Assembly (NCBI RefSeq): GCF_008710145.1
Contig: NZ_VYKL01000004.1
Location: forward strand, 62,001 to 126,000
Reading direction: 5' to 3'
Source of the DNA: Niallia endozanthoxylica
GTDB taxonomy: Bacteria; Bacillota; Bacilli; Bacillales; Cytobacillaceae
Length of the DNA: 64,000 bases
In this document: piece after piece, positions 52,609 to 61,564 of the stretch
How positions within the stretch are numbered: the first letter of the stretch is position 1
Layout of the letters: each line of letters opens with the position of its first letter
Notes under the pieces: generated by a model
Seen by the model: only the letters and a program-made list of their open reading frames with translations
Database searches by the model: none
What the model was told of the DNA's origin: nothing
Position numbers and translations under genes: made by a program

Positions 52609-52649
52609 GCCATTTTCGTTTTGTCTGTGGAAGGGGATGAATTTTTATC

Positions 52650-53102
52650 ATGAGTAAATACAGGTCAGGAATTTGGGCTGGGGCAGTCATTTTCCTTCTA
52701 GCTCTTTTCGCGTTTGTACTGTCATTAAGTTATAGCTATTCTGGTGCTCTTGGACCTGGGCCGGGCTTCTTTCCTACTTGGTTGAGCGGTATCCTGATGG
52801 CCCTCTCCATTTGGTATATCTATGAAAGTGTGAAAGGGAAAAATACAAGCAGTGAATCGTGGCCAACTGGACAGTCTCTAAAACATATTTTGTTTATCAT
52901 CATTAGTTTGGTCCTTTTCGTCATTCTCTTTACTTTATTCGGATTCCTACTTGCAGGGTTTATCTTTTTGGCTATTTTGTTCTACAAAGAGTATAGATGG
53001 TACACTACCTTATTAATGTCGGCCGGAATAACAGGATTCATTTACTGGATGTTTAATTCGGTGTTAAAGGTGTACTTACCATTAGGTGGGATTCTATTTT
53101 AG
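52650..53102 (+). CDS. tctB: Tripartite tricarboxylate transporter small membrane subunit TctB
   Basis: A 150-residue membrane protein with four helices, including LGPGPGFFPTWLSGILM after the first helix (typical of TctB) and a paired helix ILFIIISLVLFVILFTLFGFLLAGFIF. It forms the membrane channel with TctA, encoded 12 bases downstream. GGGGATGAA lies before the ATG. Confidence 0.88.
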   Translation: MSKYRSGIWAGAVIFLLALFAFVLSLSYSYSGALGPGPGFFPTWLSGILMALSIWYIYESVKGKNTSSESWPTGQSLKHILFIIISLVLFVILFTLFGFLLAGFIFLAILFYKEYRWYTTLLMSAGITGFIYWMFNSVLKVYLPLGGILF

Positions 53103-53114
53103 GAGGACAGTTAA

Positions 53115-54620
53115 ATGGATTCATTGTTATTGCTTATGCAGGGATTTGAAACGGCCCTGAGTTGGTCGAATCTTCTCTACTGCCTTATTGGTGTAATGCT
53201 TGGGATGTTCATTGGCGTACTCCCTGGTCTTGGTCCGGTGTCTGGAACTGCTTTACTAATTCCCATTACTTTCGGGATGGAACCAGTCTCTGCTATTATC
53301 ATGCTTTCCGGGATCTTTTATGGATCGATGTATGGAGGAACGATTACTTCTGTATTAGTGAACGTGCCAGGTGAGGCGGCATCGGTTATTACATGTATTG
53401 ATGGGTACGAGATGACGAAGAAGGGGCGTGCGGGAGCGGCCCTTGGGGTATCTGCCATTGGTTCGTTTATCGGTGGGGTTGTTGCTGTAACGGCACTCAC
53501 ATTTGTAGGTCCTGCTTTGTCTAAATTTGCTTTGAATTTTGGTCCCCCAGAGTTCTTTGCGATTATGCTGCTTGGCATGCTGATGATTGTGGCATTGATG
53601 GGAAAATCTTTGGTCAGGGGATTAATTGCTGCCGTTTTAGGTTTATTGCTGGCCATGGTAGGACAAGACATGGTCACTGGAGAATTCCGTTTCACATTTG
53701 GCTCCATTGAGCTGATGGATGGAATTGATTTTGCGGTCATGGCCATGGGTCTATTTGGAATTTCAGAGATTTTGCTGAATGCGGAAAACCCAACCAAAGT
53801 TAAAAAACCAGAAAAGGTTAAAGGTCTTCTTCCTAGGCGGGAAGAATGGGGACCAACCCTTAAATCTGTCGGAAGGGGAACAGGTATTGGAATGCTTCTA
53901 GGCGTTATTCCAGGTGCAAACTCCATTATCGCGTCAACTTTTTCTTACATTTTAGAAAAAAAGGTTGCAAAGGATCCATCTCGCTTTGGAAAAGGAGCGA
54001 TTGAGGGGGTAGCAGGACCTGAAACGGCGAATAACGCTCACAGCGGTGCAGCCTTAATTCCTCTATTTTCCTTAGGTCTTCCAAGTTCACCGACCATGGC
54101 GGTTATTTTAGGAGCATTCATTATGCACGGATTAACGCCAGGGCCAGCCTTGTTTACGAAAAATCCGGACTTTGTATGGGGTCTGATTGCTAGTATGTTT
54201 ATTGGAAACGTTTTATTGCTAATTATGAACATGCCTTTAGTTGGTATGTGGGCAAAAATCGCGTTAATACCATATAAATTATTGTTTCCGATTATCCTAA
54301 TGGTCATTTTGGTTGGAACCTACAGTCTGAATGGCAGCCTTTGGGATGTTGGGCTAATGCTAATTTTCGGGGTTATTGGTTATATTCTCAAAAAATTGGA
54401 TATCCCGATGTCCGCGATGATTGTAACTTTCATATTGGGATCACAATTAGAGACTTCAATGCTGCAATCTTTATCAATCTCAACGGAAGGTTTTCTGATC
54501 TTTTTCACAGAGCCAATTTCAGCCGTTATCATGAGTATTGCTTTCATTATTTTTGCTCTTAGCATCTTTAGTGGAGTGAAAAATAAGCGTGGAAATCTAG
54601 CAGACGATGTTGAAATGTAA
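53115..54620 (+). CDS. tctA: Tripartite tricarboxylate transporter large membrane subunit TctA
   Basis: A 501-residue permease with about 12 helices. The two family repeats are clear: MFIGVLPGLGPVSGTALLIP near the N-terminus and GLPSSPTMAVILGAFIMHGLTPGP in the middle. GSMYGGTITSVLVNVPGE is the other TctA hallmark. With TctB and TctC it imports carboxylates using the ion gradient. AGGAGG precedes the ATG. Confidence 0.93.
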   Translation: MDSLLLLMQGFETALSWSNLLYCLIGVMLGMFIGVLPGLGPVSGTALLIPITFGMEPVSAIIMLSGIFYGSMYGGTITSVLVNVPGEAASVITCIDGYEMTKKGRAGAALGVSAIGSFIGGVVAVTALTFVGPALSKFALNFGPPEFFAIMLLGMLMIVALMGKSLVRGLIAAVLGLLLAMVGQDMVTGEFRFTFGSIELMDGIDFAVMAMGLFGISEILLNAENPTKVKKPEKVKGLLPRREEWGPTLKSVGRGTGIGMLLGVIPGANSIIASTFSYILEKKVAKDPSRFGKGAIEGVAGPETANNAHSGAALIPLFSLGLPSSPTMAVILGAFIMHGLTPGPALFTKNPDFVWGLIASMFIGNVLLLIMNMPLVGMWAKIALIPYKLLFPIILMVILVGTYSLNGSLWDVGLMLIFGVIGYILKKLDIPMSAMIVTFILGSQLETSMLQSLSISTEGFLIFFTEPISAVIMSIAFIIFALSIFSGVKNKRGNLADDVEM

Positions 54621-54664
54621 TAATAGGAGCAAATGAATGAAATGGACATAAGAGGTGAGTGCAT

Positions 54665-56104
54665 ATGAAGGTGAACTTGTTTATAAATAATGAGGATGTG
54701 ACAACAGAGCACTATACGGAAGTGAGGGACCCAGGCAAATTAAACGAAGCAGTAGGCTATATTGCCAATGGGGATGCAAGTCATATTGATCGAGCAGTGC
54801 AGGCTGCACATCGGGCCTTTCAGTCCTGGCGTCAAAATTCACTTGAAGAAAGAATTTCAATTCTATTAAAATCTGCTGAAGAAATAGAGAAAAATGCATT
54901 ATCTATAGCTAGTGTGACGGCTAAAGAAAACGGCATCCTGCTTAGCAGAACCGTTGATGAAGTCAAGTTGGGCTTGATGGATATGAGAAATATGATAGAG
55001 TTGGCTCCTTCTGCCTTTCAACAAAAGATTGTAGAGGATGAAAGCGGTTGGGTGAGCGTTGTGAAGAGGCCGATGGGTGTGATTGCTTGTATTGTTCCTT
55101 GGAATGCCCCTATTATTCTGACCTTACAAAAAATAACGCCGATTCTTCTTGCGGGCAATACCATTGTTGTAAAGCCATCGCCAACTGCTTCCATGGGCGT
55201 AGTTACTTTACTAAAAACGATGGCAGGACTTTTCCCTCCAGGTGTGATTAATGTGGTTCTTGGCGGCGGTGATGTAGGTAGTGCTTTAACCTCCCATCCA
55301 CTCGTACGTAAAATTTCCTTTACTGGCGGCGGGGGCACTGCCGTAGCGATTATGAAATCGGCTGCTGAAACACTTAAAGGGGTTCACTTTGAATTAGGGG
55401 GTAACGATCCGGCCATTGTACTAGATGACGCAGATTTAAATGAAGTTGTTCCAAAAGTTGTAGAAGGAGCATTTCGAAGAACAGGTCAATTCTGCTTTGC
55501 GATTAAGCGTGTTTACATCCCTTATGCTATGTATGATGAGTTCTATGAAAGGGCTTGCAAGTTGGCGGACTCCTATAAAATTGGGCATCAATTGAACGAA
55601 GAAGCTACGATGGGGCCAATTAACAACCAACTTCAATATCAAAGGATAAGTGAACTAATTGAGAGACTTGAACAAAGCGGGGCCAATTTAGTCAAGTTAG
55701 GAAAGGTGCTGGAACCTGAAAATTGGGATAATGGCTACTATCTGCAGCCAGTTATCGTGCGGGATGTCGATCCTAATGCCGAGATTGTTACGTGCGAACA
55801 ATTTGGTCCAGTGCTCCCGCTGATTCCATATCATACGGAAGAAGAGGTTATTGATATGGCCAACAATTCAGAATTTGGTTTGGGTTCTTCCGTATGGTCA
55901 TCGGATTTTGATCGTGCATTGGGTGTTGCGAACCAAATAGAAGCAGGTATGACCTTCATTAATGGTCATGGACAAACACCTTTAGGTTCAAAATACATTC
56001 CGTTTGGCGGGATTAAACAAAGTGGAATCGGAAGAGAAAAGTCTATTGAGGTTTTTGATGAATTTATTGAATATCATGGGACTAATTTCCATAAGGGAAA
56101 ATAA
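54665..56104 (+). CDS. Aldehyde dehydrogenase
   Basis: A 479-residue NAD(P)-dependent aldehyde dehydrogenase. It has the general-base Glu in FELGGNDP (about 244), the catalytic Cys in RRTGQFCFAIKRVYI (about 277) and GGIKQSGIGRE near the C-terminus; PWNAPI corresponds to the PWNFP motif. It should oxidise an aldehyde to the acid, possibly the product of the ThDP enzyme encoded upstream (inference). ATG 54665 has AGAGGTGA upstream. Last gene before a terminator. Confidence 0.88.
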   Translation: MKVNLFINNEDVTTEHYTEVRDPGKLNEAVGYIANGDASHIDRAVQAAHRAFQSWRQNSLEERISILLKSAEEIEKNALSIASVTAKENGILLSRTVDEVKLGLMDMRNMIELAPSAFQQKIVEDESGWVSVVKRPMGVIACIVPWNAPIILTLQKITPILLAGNTIVVKPSPTASMGVVTLLKTMAGLFPPGVINVVLGGGDVGSALTSHPLVRKISFTGGGGTAVAIMKSAAETLKGVHFELGGNDPAIVLDDADLNEVVPKVVEGAFRRTGQFCFAIKRVYIPYAMYDEFYERACKLADSYKIGHQLNEEATMGPINNQLQYQRISELIERLEQSGANLVKLGKVLEPENWDNGYYLQPVIVRDVDPNAEIVTCEQFGPVLPLIPYHTEEEVIDMANNSEFGLGSSVWSSDFDRALGVANQIEAGMTFINGHGQTPLGSKYIPFGGIKQSGIGREKSIEVFDEFIEYHGTNFHKGK

Positions 56105-56115
56105 TGGTTTCTAGT

Positions 56116-56152
56116 TTAAAAAAGCTCTCCAGATTTGGGGAGTCCTTTTTTA
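56116..56152 (+). terminator. Terminator after the aldehyde dehydrogenase
   Basis: AAAAAAGCTCTCC / GGGGAGTCCTTTTTT with a short loop and small bulge. It ends the 47576-56104 transcription unit. Confidence 0.7.
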
Positions 56153-56198
56153 TTTACTATTCTTTTAGCTTTGTATTTATATCTTGGCGGTGAATCTA

Positions 56199-57380
56199 TT
56201 GAATTATTACATTATTATCCTAATGAATACGATCCTTATCACTACGATTACGGGGATCAAACCTGTTGTTTCTTTATACGCCTATTCCTTAGGGCTTTCC
56301 CCCCAAGAAATTAGTATGATTATTGCAAGTTCTGCAATATTTCCAGCCTTTTTGGCCTTATATATTGGCAAATGGGTTGATTATATAGGAACACGTCCCA
56401 TTGTTGTCATCGCGAATATCATGTATTTGATTTCCTTGTTGTTAAGTGTCATGTTTCCATCCTTTTTCATCTTTTTAATCCAGCTAGCTATGGTCGGTAT
56501 TGCTTCTACCTGCTTGATGCTCGCTCTGCAGAAGAGAGTTGGCAGCTTAGGAGGCGACATCGATCGGGCGGTGGCCAACTACAGTCTGTTTGGCTCAGTT
56601 GGTGCAATGATTGGCCCCATTGTGAGTTCCTTTCTGTATGACTACTACGGGTACCATATTTGTATCTTTTTTAATATGTTGCTCATTGCCATCGCTTTGA
56701 GCAGCGAGATAGGTATGAGGAATTTAGAAAAAGAGAACAGGAAAAAAACAGTTGAGAGTCAGCAAGCAAATTTGCAGGGAAGAGAATCGATTTGGACTCT
56801 TATGCAAAACCGTGACATAAGGAATGCAATTCTTATTGGCGGATTGATTTTTTCCTACCGAGAGCTGTTTAGCGTCTACTTTCCTTTACTTGCTGGCAAT
56901 ATGGGCATCAGTCCTACAATGACAGGGGTTCTCCTCTCATTCAACGGTCTGGCCATGCTTGTTATTCGATTTACCCAAACGTCTCTCGTTCGCTCTTTTG
57001 GCCGCATGAGAATTCTTACATGGTCTCTTTTCGTTACTAGTATCGTTTATCTTGTCACTCCTTTTTCCCCTTGGATTGTCATGCTTTTTGTGTTGGTTGG
57101 TATTTTAGGAGCTGGTTTAGGTCTTGCACAGCCGCTTAGCACTGCTGCTCTACTAGAAGGAACCTTACCCGAACGTCATGGAGAAGTACTAGGTGTTCAG
57201 ATGATGATTAATCGCGTCTCCCAATTTGCTATTCCGGTCATCTTTGGCGGACTAGGCGGTTTGCTTGGCGTTTCTGCTATTTTTTGGGGCAGCGGGCTTG
57301 TTCTTACAGCCTTTGGGTATATAACACGTCCATTGCCTGTGCATGTTGATAAGCCTAAGAATCAGAGACAGCATTTATAG
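56199..57380 (+). CDS. MFS transporter
   Basis: A 393-residue major facilitator with 12 helices. The loop 2-3 motif is GKWVDYIGTRPIVV, a form of motif A (GxxxDxxGRR). The central cytoplasmic loop is charged (LEKENRKKTVESQQ). It may export an intermediate or import the same class of substrate; nothing in the sequence decides this. I start at TTG 56199, 5 bases after GGCGGTGA; the open frame continues five codons upstream through that site. It is flanked by terminators on both sides. Confidence 0.82.
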   Translation: MNYYIIILMNTILITTITGIKPVVSLYAYSLGLSPQEISMIIASSAIFPAFLALYIGKWVDYIGTRPIVVIANIMYLISLLLSVMFPSFFIFLIQLAMVGIASTCLMLALQKRVGSLGGDIDRAVANYSLFGSVGAMIGPIVSSFLYDYYGYHICIFFNMLLIAIALSSEIGMRNLEKENRKKTVESQQANLQGRESIWTLMQNRDIRNAILIGGLIFSYRELFSVYFPLLAGNMGISPTMTGVLLSFNGLAMLVIRFTQTSLVRSFGRMRILTWSLFVTSIVYLVTPFSPWIVMLFVLVGILGAGLGLAQPLSTAALLEGTLPERHGEVLGVQMMINRVSQFAIPVIFGGLGGLLGVSAIFWGSGLVLTAFGYITRPLPVHVDKPKNQRQHL

Positions 57381-57395
57381 TTTTTTAACATTGAA

Positions 57396-57440
57396 GGAAC
57401 TTCCTAAAAACCATATTTAAATCATATAGGAAGTCTATTT
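57396..57440 (+). terminator. Terminator after the MFS gene
   Basis: ACTTCCTA / TAGGAAGT with a 22-base AT-rich loop, followed by CTATTTTA. Confidence 0.65.
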
Positions 57441-57494
57441 TATAGATATTAGTAATATATGTATTCCTATGTTAAATTTTAAATATACAGATTA

Positions 57495-57513
57495 TTCGAA
57501 AATATATTTCGAA
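57495..57513 (+). promoter_or_regulatory. Perfect 19-bp palindrome upstream of etfB (possible operator)
   Basis: TTCGAAAATATATTTCGAA is a perfect palindrome (7-5-7) 35 bases before etfB. It differs from the FadR consensus of B. subtilis and from the LysR box at 47336. It looks like a repressor site, for example of a TetR-type regulator, but no such gene lies in the window. Confidence 0.5.
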
Positions 57514-57547
57514 ATAAAAATGATAATTTTACTTTCAGGAGGTTCAC

Positions 57548-58315
57548 ATGAAAATTTTGGTGCTGCTTAAGCAAACATTTGACACAGAAGAGAAAATTGT
57601 ACTCTCCAATGGAAAAGTAAGCGAAGACGGAGTCAAATACGTCATTAATCCTTATGATGAATATGCTGTCGAAGAGGCCGTGGCGATTAAGGAAAAACAT
57701 GGTGGAGAAGTAACGGTTGTGACGATTGGCCCTTCACGTGCTGAGGCTGCATTGCGTACAGCTTTGGCGATGGGAGCTGATAAAGCAATCATCGTGGATG
57801 ATGAATCTGTTTTCGGTGATGAATATATGATTTCTAAAGTATTAGCGACTGTTGCAAAAAGAGATACCTATGATTTGATATTAGGAGGATATATGGCGGT
57901 TGATGATGGAGCTGCACAGGTTGGACCACGCTTAGCCGAAGAGCTAGGAATTGCGCATATCTCTACTATTACAAATATGGAAGTGGACGGCAGCCTTGTA
58001 AAAGTGGAGAAAGACGTGGAAGGCGATATCGAAATCATTGAAGTGAGCATGCCTGTATTAGTTACTGCACAACAGGGATTAAATGAACCGCGTTATCCTT
58101 CACTGCCAGGAATTATGAAGGCAAAGAAAAAACCAATCGAACGGCTTACCGCCGATGACTTAGATCTAAATATTGAGGAGATTCTTTCGAAGACAGAAGT
58201 ACTGGAGCAATATTTACCGCAGCAAAAAACGGCCGGGAAAATCCTTCAAGGAGAATTGCCTGAACAGGTCTCTGAACTTATAGAAGCGCTTCGCTTTGAA
58301 GCAAAAGTCGTGTAA
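57548..58315 (+). CDS. etfB: Electron transfer flavoprotein beta subunit
   Basis: A 255-residue ETF-beta: MKILVLLKQTFDTEEKI at the N-terminus, AMGADKAIIVDD, GGYMAVDDGAAQVGPRLAE, and the recognition-loop signature VTAQQGLNEPRYPSLPGIMKAKKK (about 177). With EtfA it carries electrons from the acyl-CoA dehydrogenase of this cluster. AGGAGG lies 6 bases before the ATG. First gene of the second catabolic unit; a palindrome lies in its upstream region. Confidence 0.94.
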   Translation: MKILVLLKQTFDTEEKIVLSNGKVSEDGVKYVINPYDEYAVEEAVAIKEKHGGEVTVVTIGPSRAEAALRTALAMGADKAIIVDDESVFGDEYMISKVLATVAKRDTYDLILGGYMAVDDGAAQVGPRLAEELGIAHISTITNMEVDGSLVKVEKDVEGDIEIIEVSMPVLVTAQQGLNEPRYPSLPGIMKAKKKPIERLTADDLDLNIEEILSKTEVLEQYLPQQKTAGKILQGELPEQVSELIEALRFEAKVV

Positions 58316-58354
58316 TCATATCTGAATAATAATCTTTAAGGGGGAAAGGCACCA

Positions 58355-59326
58355 ATGAGTAAAAATGTGTTAGTTGTAGCAGAAAAACGAAATGGCAGTT
58401 TGAGAAATGTATCATTTGAAGCACTTGCCGCTGCCAAGGAAATAGCAGCCGGCGGGAAAGTGACGGCGGTATTATTTGGCCAAGGGGACAATGTAGATGC
58501 GAATCAGCTGGCACAATACGGTGCAGATCAAGTCTACTTGATTACCAATGAGGAATTGAATGCTTATTCGACAGATGCATTCTCGCAAGCGTTTACAGAG
58601 GTCTTTCAAATCGTAAACCCGGATGCCATACTGCTTGGACATACAGCTTTGGGCCGTGACTTGGCACCAAGAGTAGCTGCCCGCCTCGGACTTGGATTAG
58701 TATCTGACTGCACGGCTATTGAAGTGAATGGTGATGAAGTAGTCTTTGTTCGTCCGATTTACGCAGGGAAAGCGTTCCAAAAGAAAAGAGTTACGGACGG
58801 AATCATTTTTGCAACGATTCGTTCGAATAATATTGCCAAAGGCGAACCGGATGCGGGGCGTACAGCGGACACGATTGAATATAAAGCGACCATTAAGGAT
58901 ATCCGCACAGTCATTAAAGATGTCGTAAGAAAGACAGCAGGCACCATTGATTTAACAGAAGCTAAAATTATTGTTTCAGGCGGCCGCGGAGTGAAAAGTG
59001 CGGAAGGCTTCAATCCGATTAAAGAATTAGCAGATGCACTGGGAGCGGCAGTTGGTGCATCCCGCGCGGCTTGTGATGCAGGCTATTGTGACTATTCGAT
59101 GCAGGTTGGTCAAACTGGAAAAGTAGTAACACCTGATTTATATATTGCATGCGGCATATCCGGTGCAGTTCAACATTTAGCTGGAATGTCAAATTCCAAA
59201 ATTATCGTAGCAATTAATAAGGATCCGGAAGCACCGATTTTCAAAGTGGCTGATTACGGAATTGTCGGAGACCTATTTGAAGTAGTTCCAATGTTGACCG
59301 AAGAGTTCAAGAAAGTTCCAGTATAA
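58355..59326 (+). CDS. etfA: Electron transfer flavoprotein alpha subunit
   Basis: A 323-residue ETF-alpha. The C-terminal FAD domain has SGGRGVKS, GASRAACDAGY, QVGQTGKVVTPDLYIACGISGAVQHLAGM and VAINKDPEAPIFKVADYGIVGD, all diagnostic. It binds FAD and docks to EtfB. Electrons probably go on to the FadF-like oxidoreductase at 47576. Separate etf copies are usual for fatty-acid oxidation, so this may be a dedicated second set. Located 39 bases after etfB. Confidence 0.94.
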   Translation: MSKNVLVVAEKRNGSLRNVSFEALAAAKEIAAGGKVTAVLFGQGDNVDANQLAQYGADQVYLITNEELNAYSTDAFSQAFTEVFQIVNPDAILLGHTALGRDLAPRVAARLGLGLVSDCTAIEVNGDEVVFVRPIYAGKAFQKKRVTDGIIFATIRSNNIAKGEPDAGRTADTIEYKATIKDIRTVIKDVVRKTAGTIDLTEAKIIVSGGRGVKSAEGFNPIKELADALGAAVGASRAACDAGYCDYSMQVGQTGKVVTPDLYIACGISGAVQHLAGMSNSKIIVAINKDPEAPIFKVADYGIVGDLFEVVPMLTEEFKKVPV

Positions 59327-59350
59327 GCAAAAGAGAGAGGGGAAAACAAC

Positions 59351-60544
59351 ATGGCTAATATTCTTTCGGGTCTTACAGTCGTAGATATTACGCAAAACGT
59401 GGCAGGCCCGTTTTGTTCACAAATGTTAGGTGATTTAGGAGCAACAGTTATCAAGATTGAACGTCCAGGACATGGAGATGATACGAGGCACTGGCATCCG
59501 CCGTTATGGGGAGGGGAATCTTCCACTTTCCTGGCGTTAAATCGCAATAAGAAAAGCCTTTGCGTTGATCTTAATCATCCAGACGGACAGAAAATTGTAC
59601 ATGAATTAGTCGAAAAGGCAGACATCTTTATCCATAGCTTGAAGCCAGGAAGTGAAGAATCTCGCGGACTCGGTTATGAAACATTATCTGAAATCAATCC
59701 TTCTTTAATCTACGCAGCAATTAGTGCGTTCGGTGATAAAGGAAAAATGAAAAACAAGCCAGGCTATGACCCGCTTATACAAGCGTACAGCGGCATTATG
59801 AGTTTGACAGGAAATGAAGGGGATGACCCAGCTCGTGTTGGTGTATCGATTGTAGATATGGCAACAGGTATGTGGAATTTGATTGGTATACTAAGTGCCC
59901 TTCACCAACGCAACCAAACTGGTAAAGGCTGCAAAGTAGCAAACAGTTTATTAGAAACAGGAGTAGCATGGGTAACATTACAGCTTTCTACGTACATGGC
60001 ATCCGGAAATCTTCCTAAGAAGATGGGAACTGGAATGGCGACAACGGCACCATATGAGGCTTTTAAAACAAAAGGTGACCAATGGGCGATCATTGCAGCG
60101 GGTAACAATCGATTGTTTAAGAATTTATGTGCAGCGCTTCAAATGCCTGAGCTAGTAGAGGATCCTCGATTTGAAACCAATTCAACAAGGGTTCAAAATC
60201 GTAAAGAGCTTCACAGAATTATAGAAGAACGCACCTTAGGCTATGAGGTGGATGAACTTGTCAGCTTAATGGCGGAATACAATGTACCAAGCTCTCCAAT
60301 TAATACATTGGATCGCGTACTCCGTGATGAACAAATCAATGCGCTTTCTCTGATTAAACCTGTTGAAGATTTTCGGGTTTCTGATTTCCGAATGGTAGAT
60401 CTTCCATTCCGAATCAATGAAGAACGAGGCAACCTTCAATCACTGCCACCGCTATTAGGGGAGCATACGGATGAAATTCTTAGCTCTTTAAATTACTCAA
60501 AAGAAGTTTTGGAGCAGCTCAAGAGCAAGAGCATTATTGGTTAG
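59351..60544 (+). CDS. CaiB/BaiF family CoA-transferase
   Basis: A 397-residue class III CoA-transferase. It begins LSGLTVVDITQNVAGPFCSQMLGDLGATVIKIERPG, and the catalytic Asp lies in GVSIVDMATG at about residue 169, the classical position; GYDPLIQAYSGIMSLTG is also typical. It would move CoA from a donor such as succinyl-CoA to a carboxylic acid, activating the pathway substrate. It lies between etfA and the lyase gene in a tight operon (25 and 10 bases). Confidence 0.9.
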   Translation: MANILSGLTVVDITQNVAGPFCSQMLGDLGATVIKIERPGHGDDTRHWHPPLWGGESSTFLALNRNKKSLCVDLNHPDGQKIVHELVEKADIFIHSLKPGSEESRGLGYETLSEINPSLIYAAISAFGDKGKMKNKPGYDPLIQAYSGIMSLTGNEGDDPARVGVSIVDMATGMWNLIGILSALHQRNQTGKGCKVANSLLETGVAWVTLQLSTYMASGNLPKKMGTGMATTAPYEAFKTKGDQWAIIAAGNNRLFKNLCAALQMPELVEDPRFETNSTRVQNRKELHRIIEERTLGYEVDELVSLMAEYNVPSSPINTLDRVLRDEQINALSLIKPVEDFRVSDFRMVDLPFRINEERGNLQSLPPLLGEHTDEILSSLNYSKEVLEQLKSKSIIG

Positions 60545-60554
60545 GAGGCAGACC

Positions 60555-61523
60555 ATGAATTTACCCCAACACGTTGAATTGTATGAGGTAGGACCAAGGG
60601 AAGGCTTTCAATCGGAGACAAGCAAGATTGCAACAGAGGATAAAATCAGCTTTATTAATTCACTGAGCCAAACTGGACTCAAAAATATTGAGGTTACATC
60701 CTTTGTCAGTCCGAAATGGGTACCGCAGATGGCAGATGCTGAAATGGTATTAGCAAAGATTGATAGAGTGCCAGGTGTGGCTTATCGGGCAGCATATCTG
60801 AATTTGAAAGGGCTTGAGCGAGCGCTAACGAACAACGTGACATTGGATGGAAGTCTTGTCCTATCTGCAAGTAATGCCTTTTCAAAGCGGAATATGAATA
60901 AATCGACGAGTGAAATGCTCGAAACACTGCCAGAATGGATTGAGGCCTACAAGGGAGCAGGTATTCGAGTGAAACAGATGGGATTCATGGCCTCCTTTGG
61001 CTGTAACTTTGAAGGCTACATTTACTTAGATCATTTGCTCGATATCATGAGCAAGGTTATTTCCTTAGCAGAAAGCTATGGAGAAAAAATACAAAAGGTC
61101 AAGCTAGCCGATACAATGGGCTGGGCTAACCCGGAACAGATTAAACGAACCGTTCGTGCTATTCAGGATAAATGGCCGGAGCTTAATATCCATTTGCATT
61201 TGCATGATACACGCGGACTTGGCCTTGCAAACGTTTACGCAGCACTTCAGGAAGGTCTATGGGAATTCGATACGGCGGCTGCAGGACTTGGAGGATGTCC
61301 ATTTGCTGCAGTAAAAGGGGCGCCGGGAAACATTTCTACAGAGGATGTCGCATTTCTATGCGAGGAAATGGGTATTGATACAGGACTAAACCTGGAGGCA
61401 TTAGTTGAATGCTCCAAGATGGCTGAAAGGATTGTAGGGCGAGAGCTCCCAGGGCATCTATCAAAGGGCGGGGTTCTTCCCGGAATCAGACCACAATCGT
61501 GGATGCAGGTACAAGGATCATAA
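60555..61523 (+). CDS. Hydroxymethylglutaryl-CoA lyase family protein
   Basis: A 322-residue DRE-TIM enzyme. Conserved elements: VGPREGFQSE at the N-terminus, EVTSFVSPKWVPQMADAE, the metal-binding HLHLHDTRG, and GLGGCPFAA..GAPGNISTEDV with the catalytic Cys near 248. The usual VGPRDG has Glu in place of the metal-ligand Asp. It should cleave a 3-hydroxyacyl-CoA, perhaps HMG-CoA or an analogue, releasing acetyl-CoA or a relative. ATG 60555 has GGAGG 6 bases upstream. The substrate is inferred by family only. Confidence 0.82.
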   Translation: MNLPQHVELYEVGPREGFQSETSKIATEDKISFINSLSQTGLKNIEVTSFVSPKWVPQMADAEMVLAKIDRVPGVAYRAAYLNLKGLERALTNNVTLDGSLVLSASNAFSKRNMNKSTSEMLETLPEWIEAYKGAGIRVKQMGFMASFGCNFEGYIYLDHLLDIMSKVISLAESYGEKIQKVKLADTMGWANPEQIKRTVRAIQDKWPELNIHLHLHDTRGLGLANVYAALQEGLWEFDTAAAGLGGCPFAAVKGAPGNISTEDVAFLCEEMGIDTGLNLEALVECSKMAERIVGRELPGHLSKGGVLPGIRPQSWMQVQGS

Positions 61524-61564
61524 ATTAATAGAAAAATAAATTGACTAACATGGAGGAATGAAAG

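Noticed and set aside
53318..53926. 202-codon open frame on the minus strand
   Set aside because: It is antisense to tctA, whose protein is clearly homologous to its family; no ribosome-binding site or known domain.
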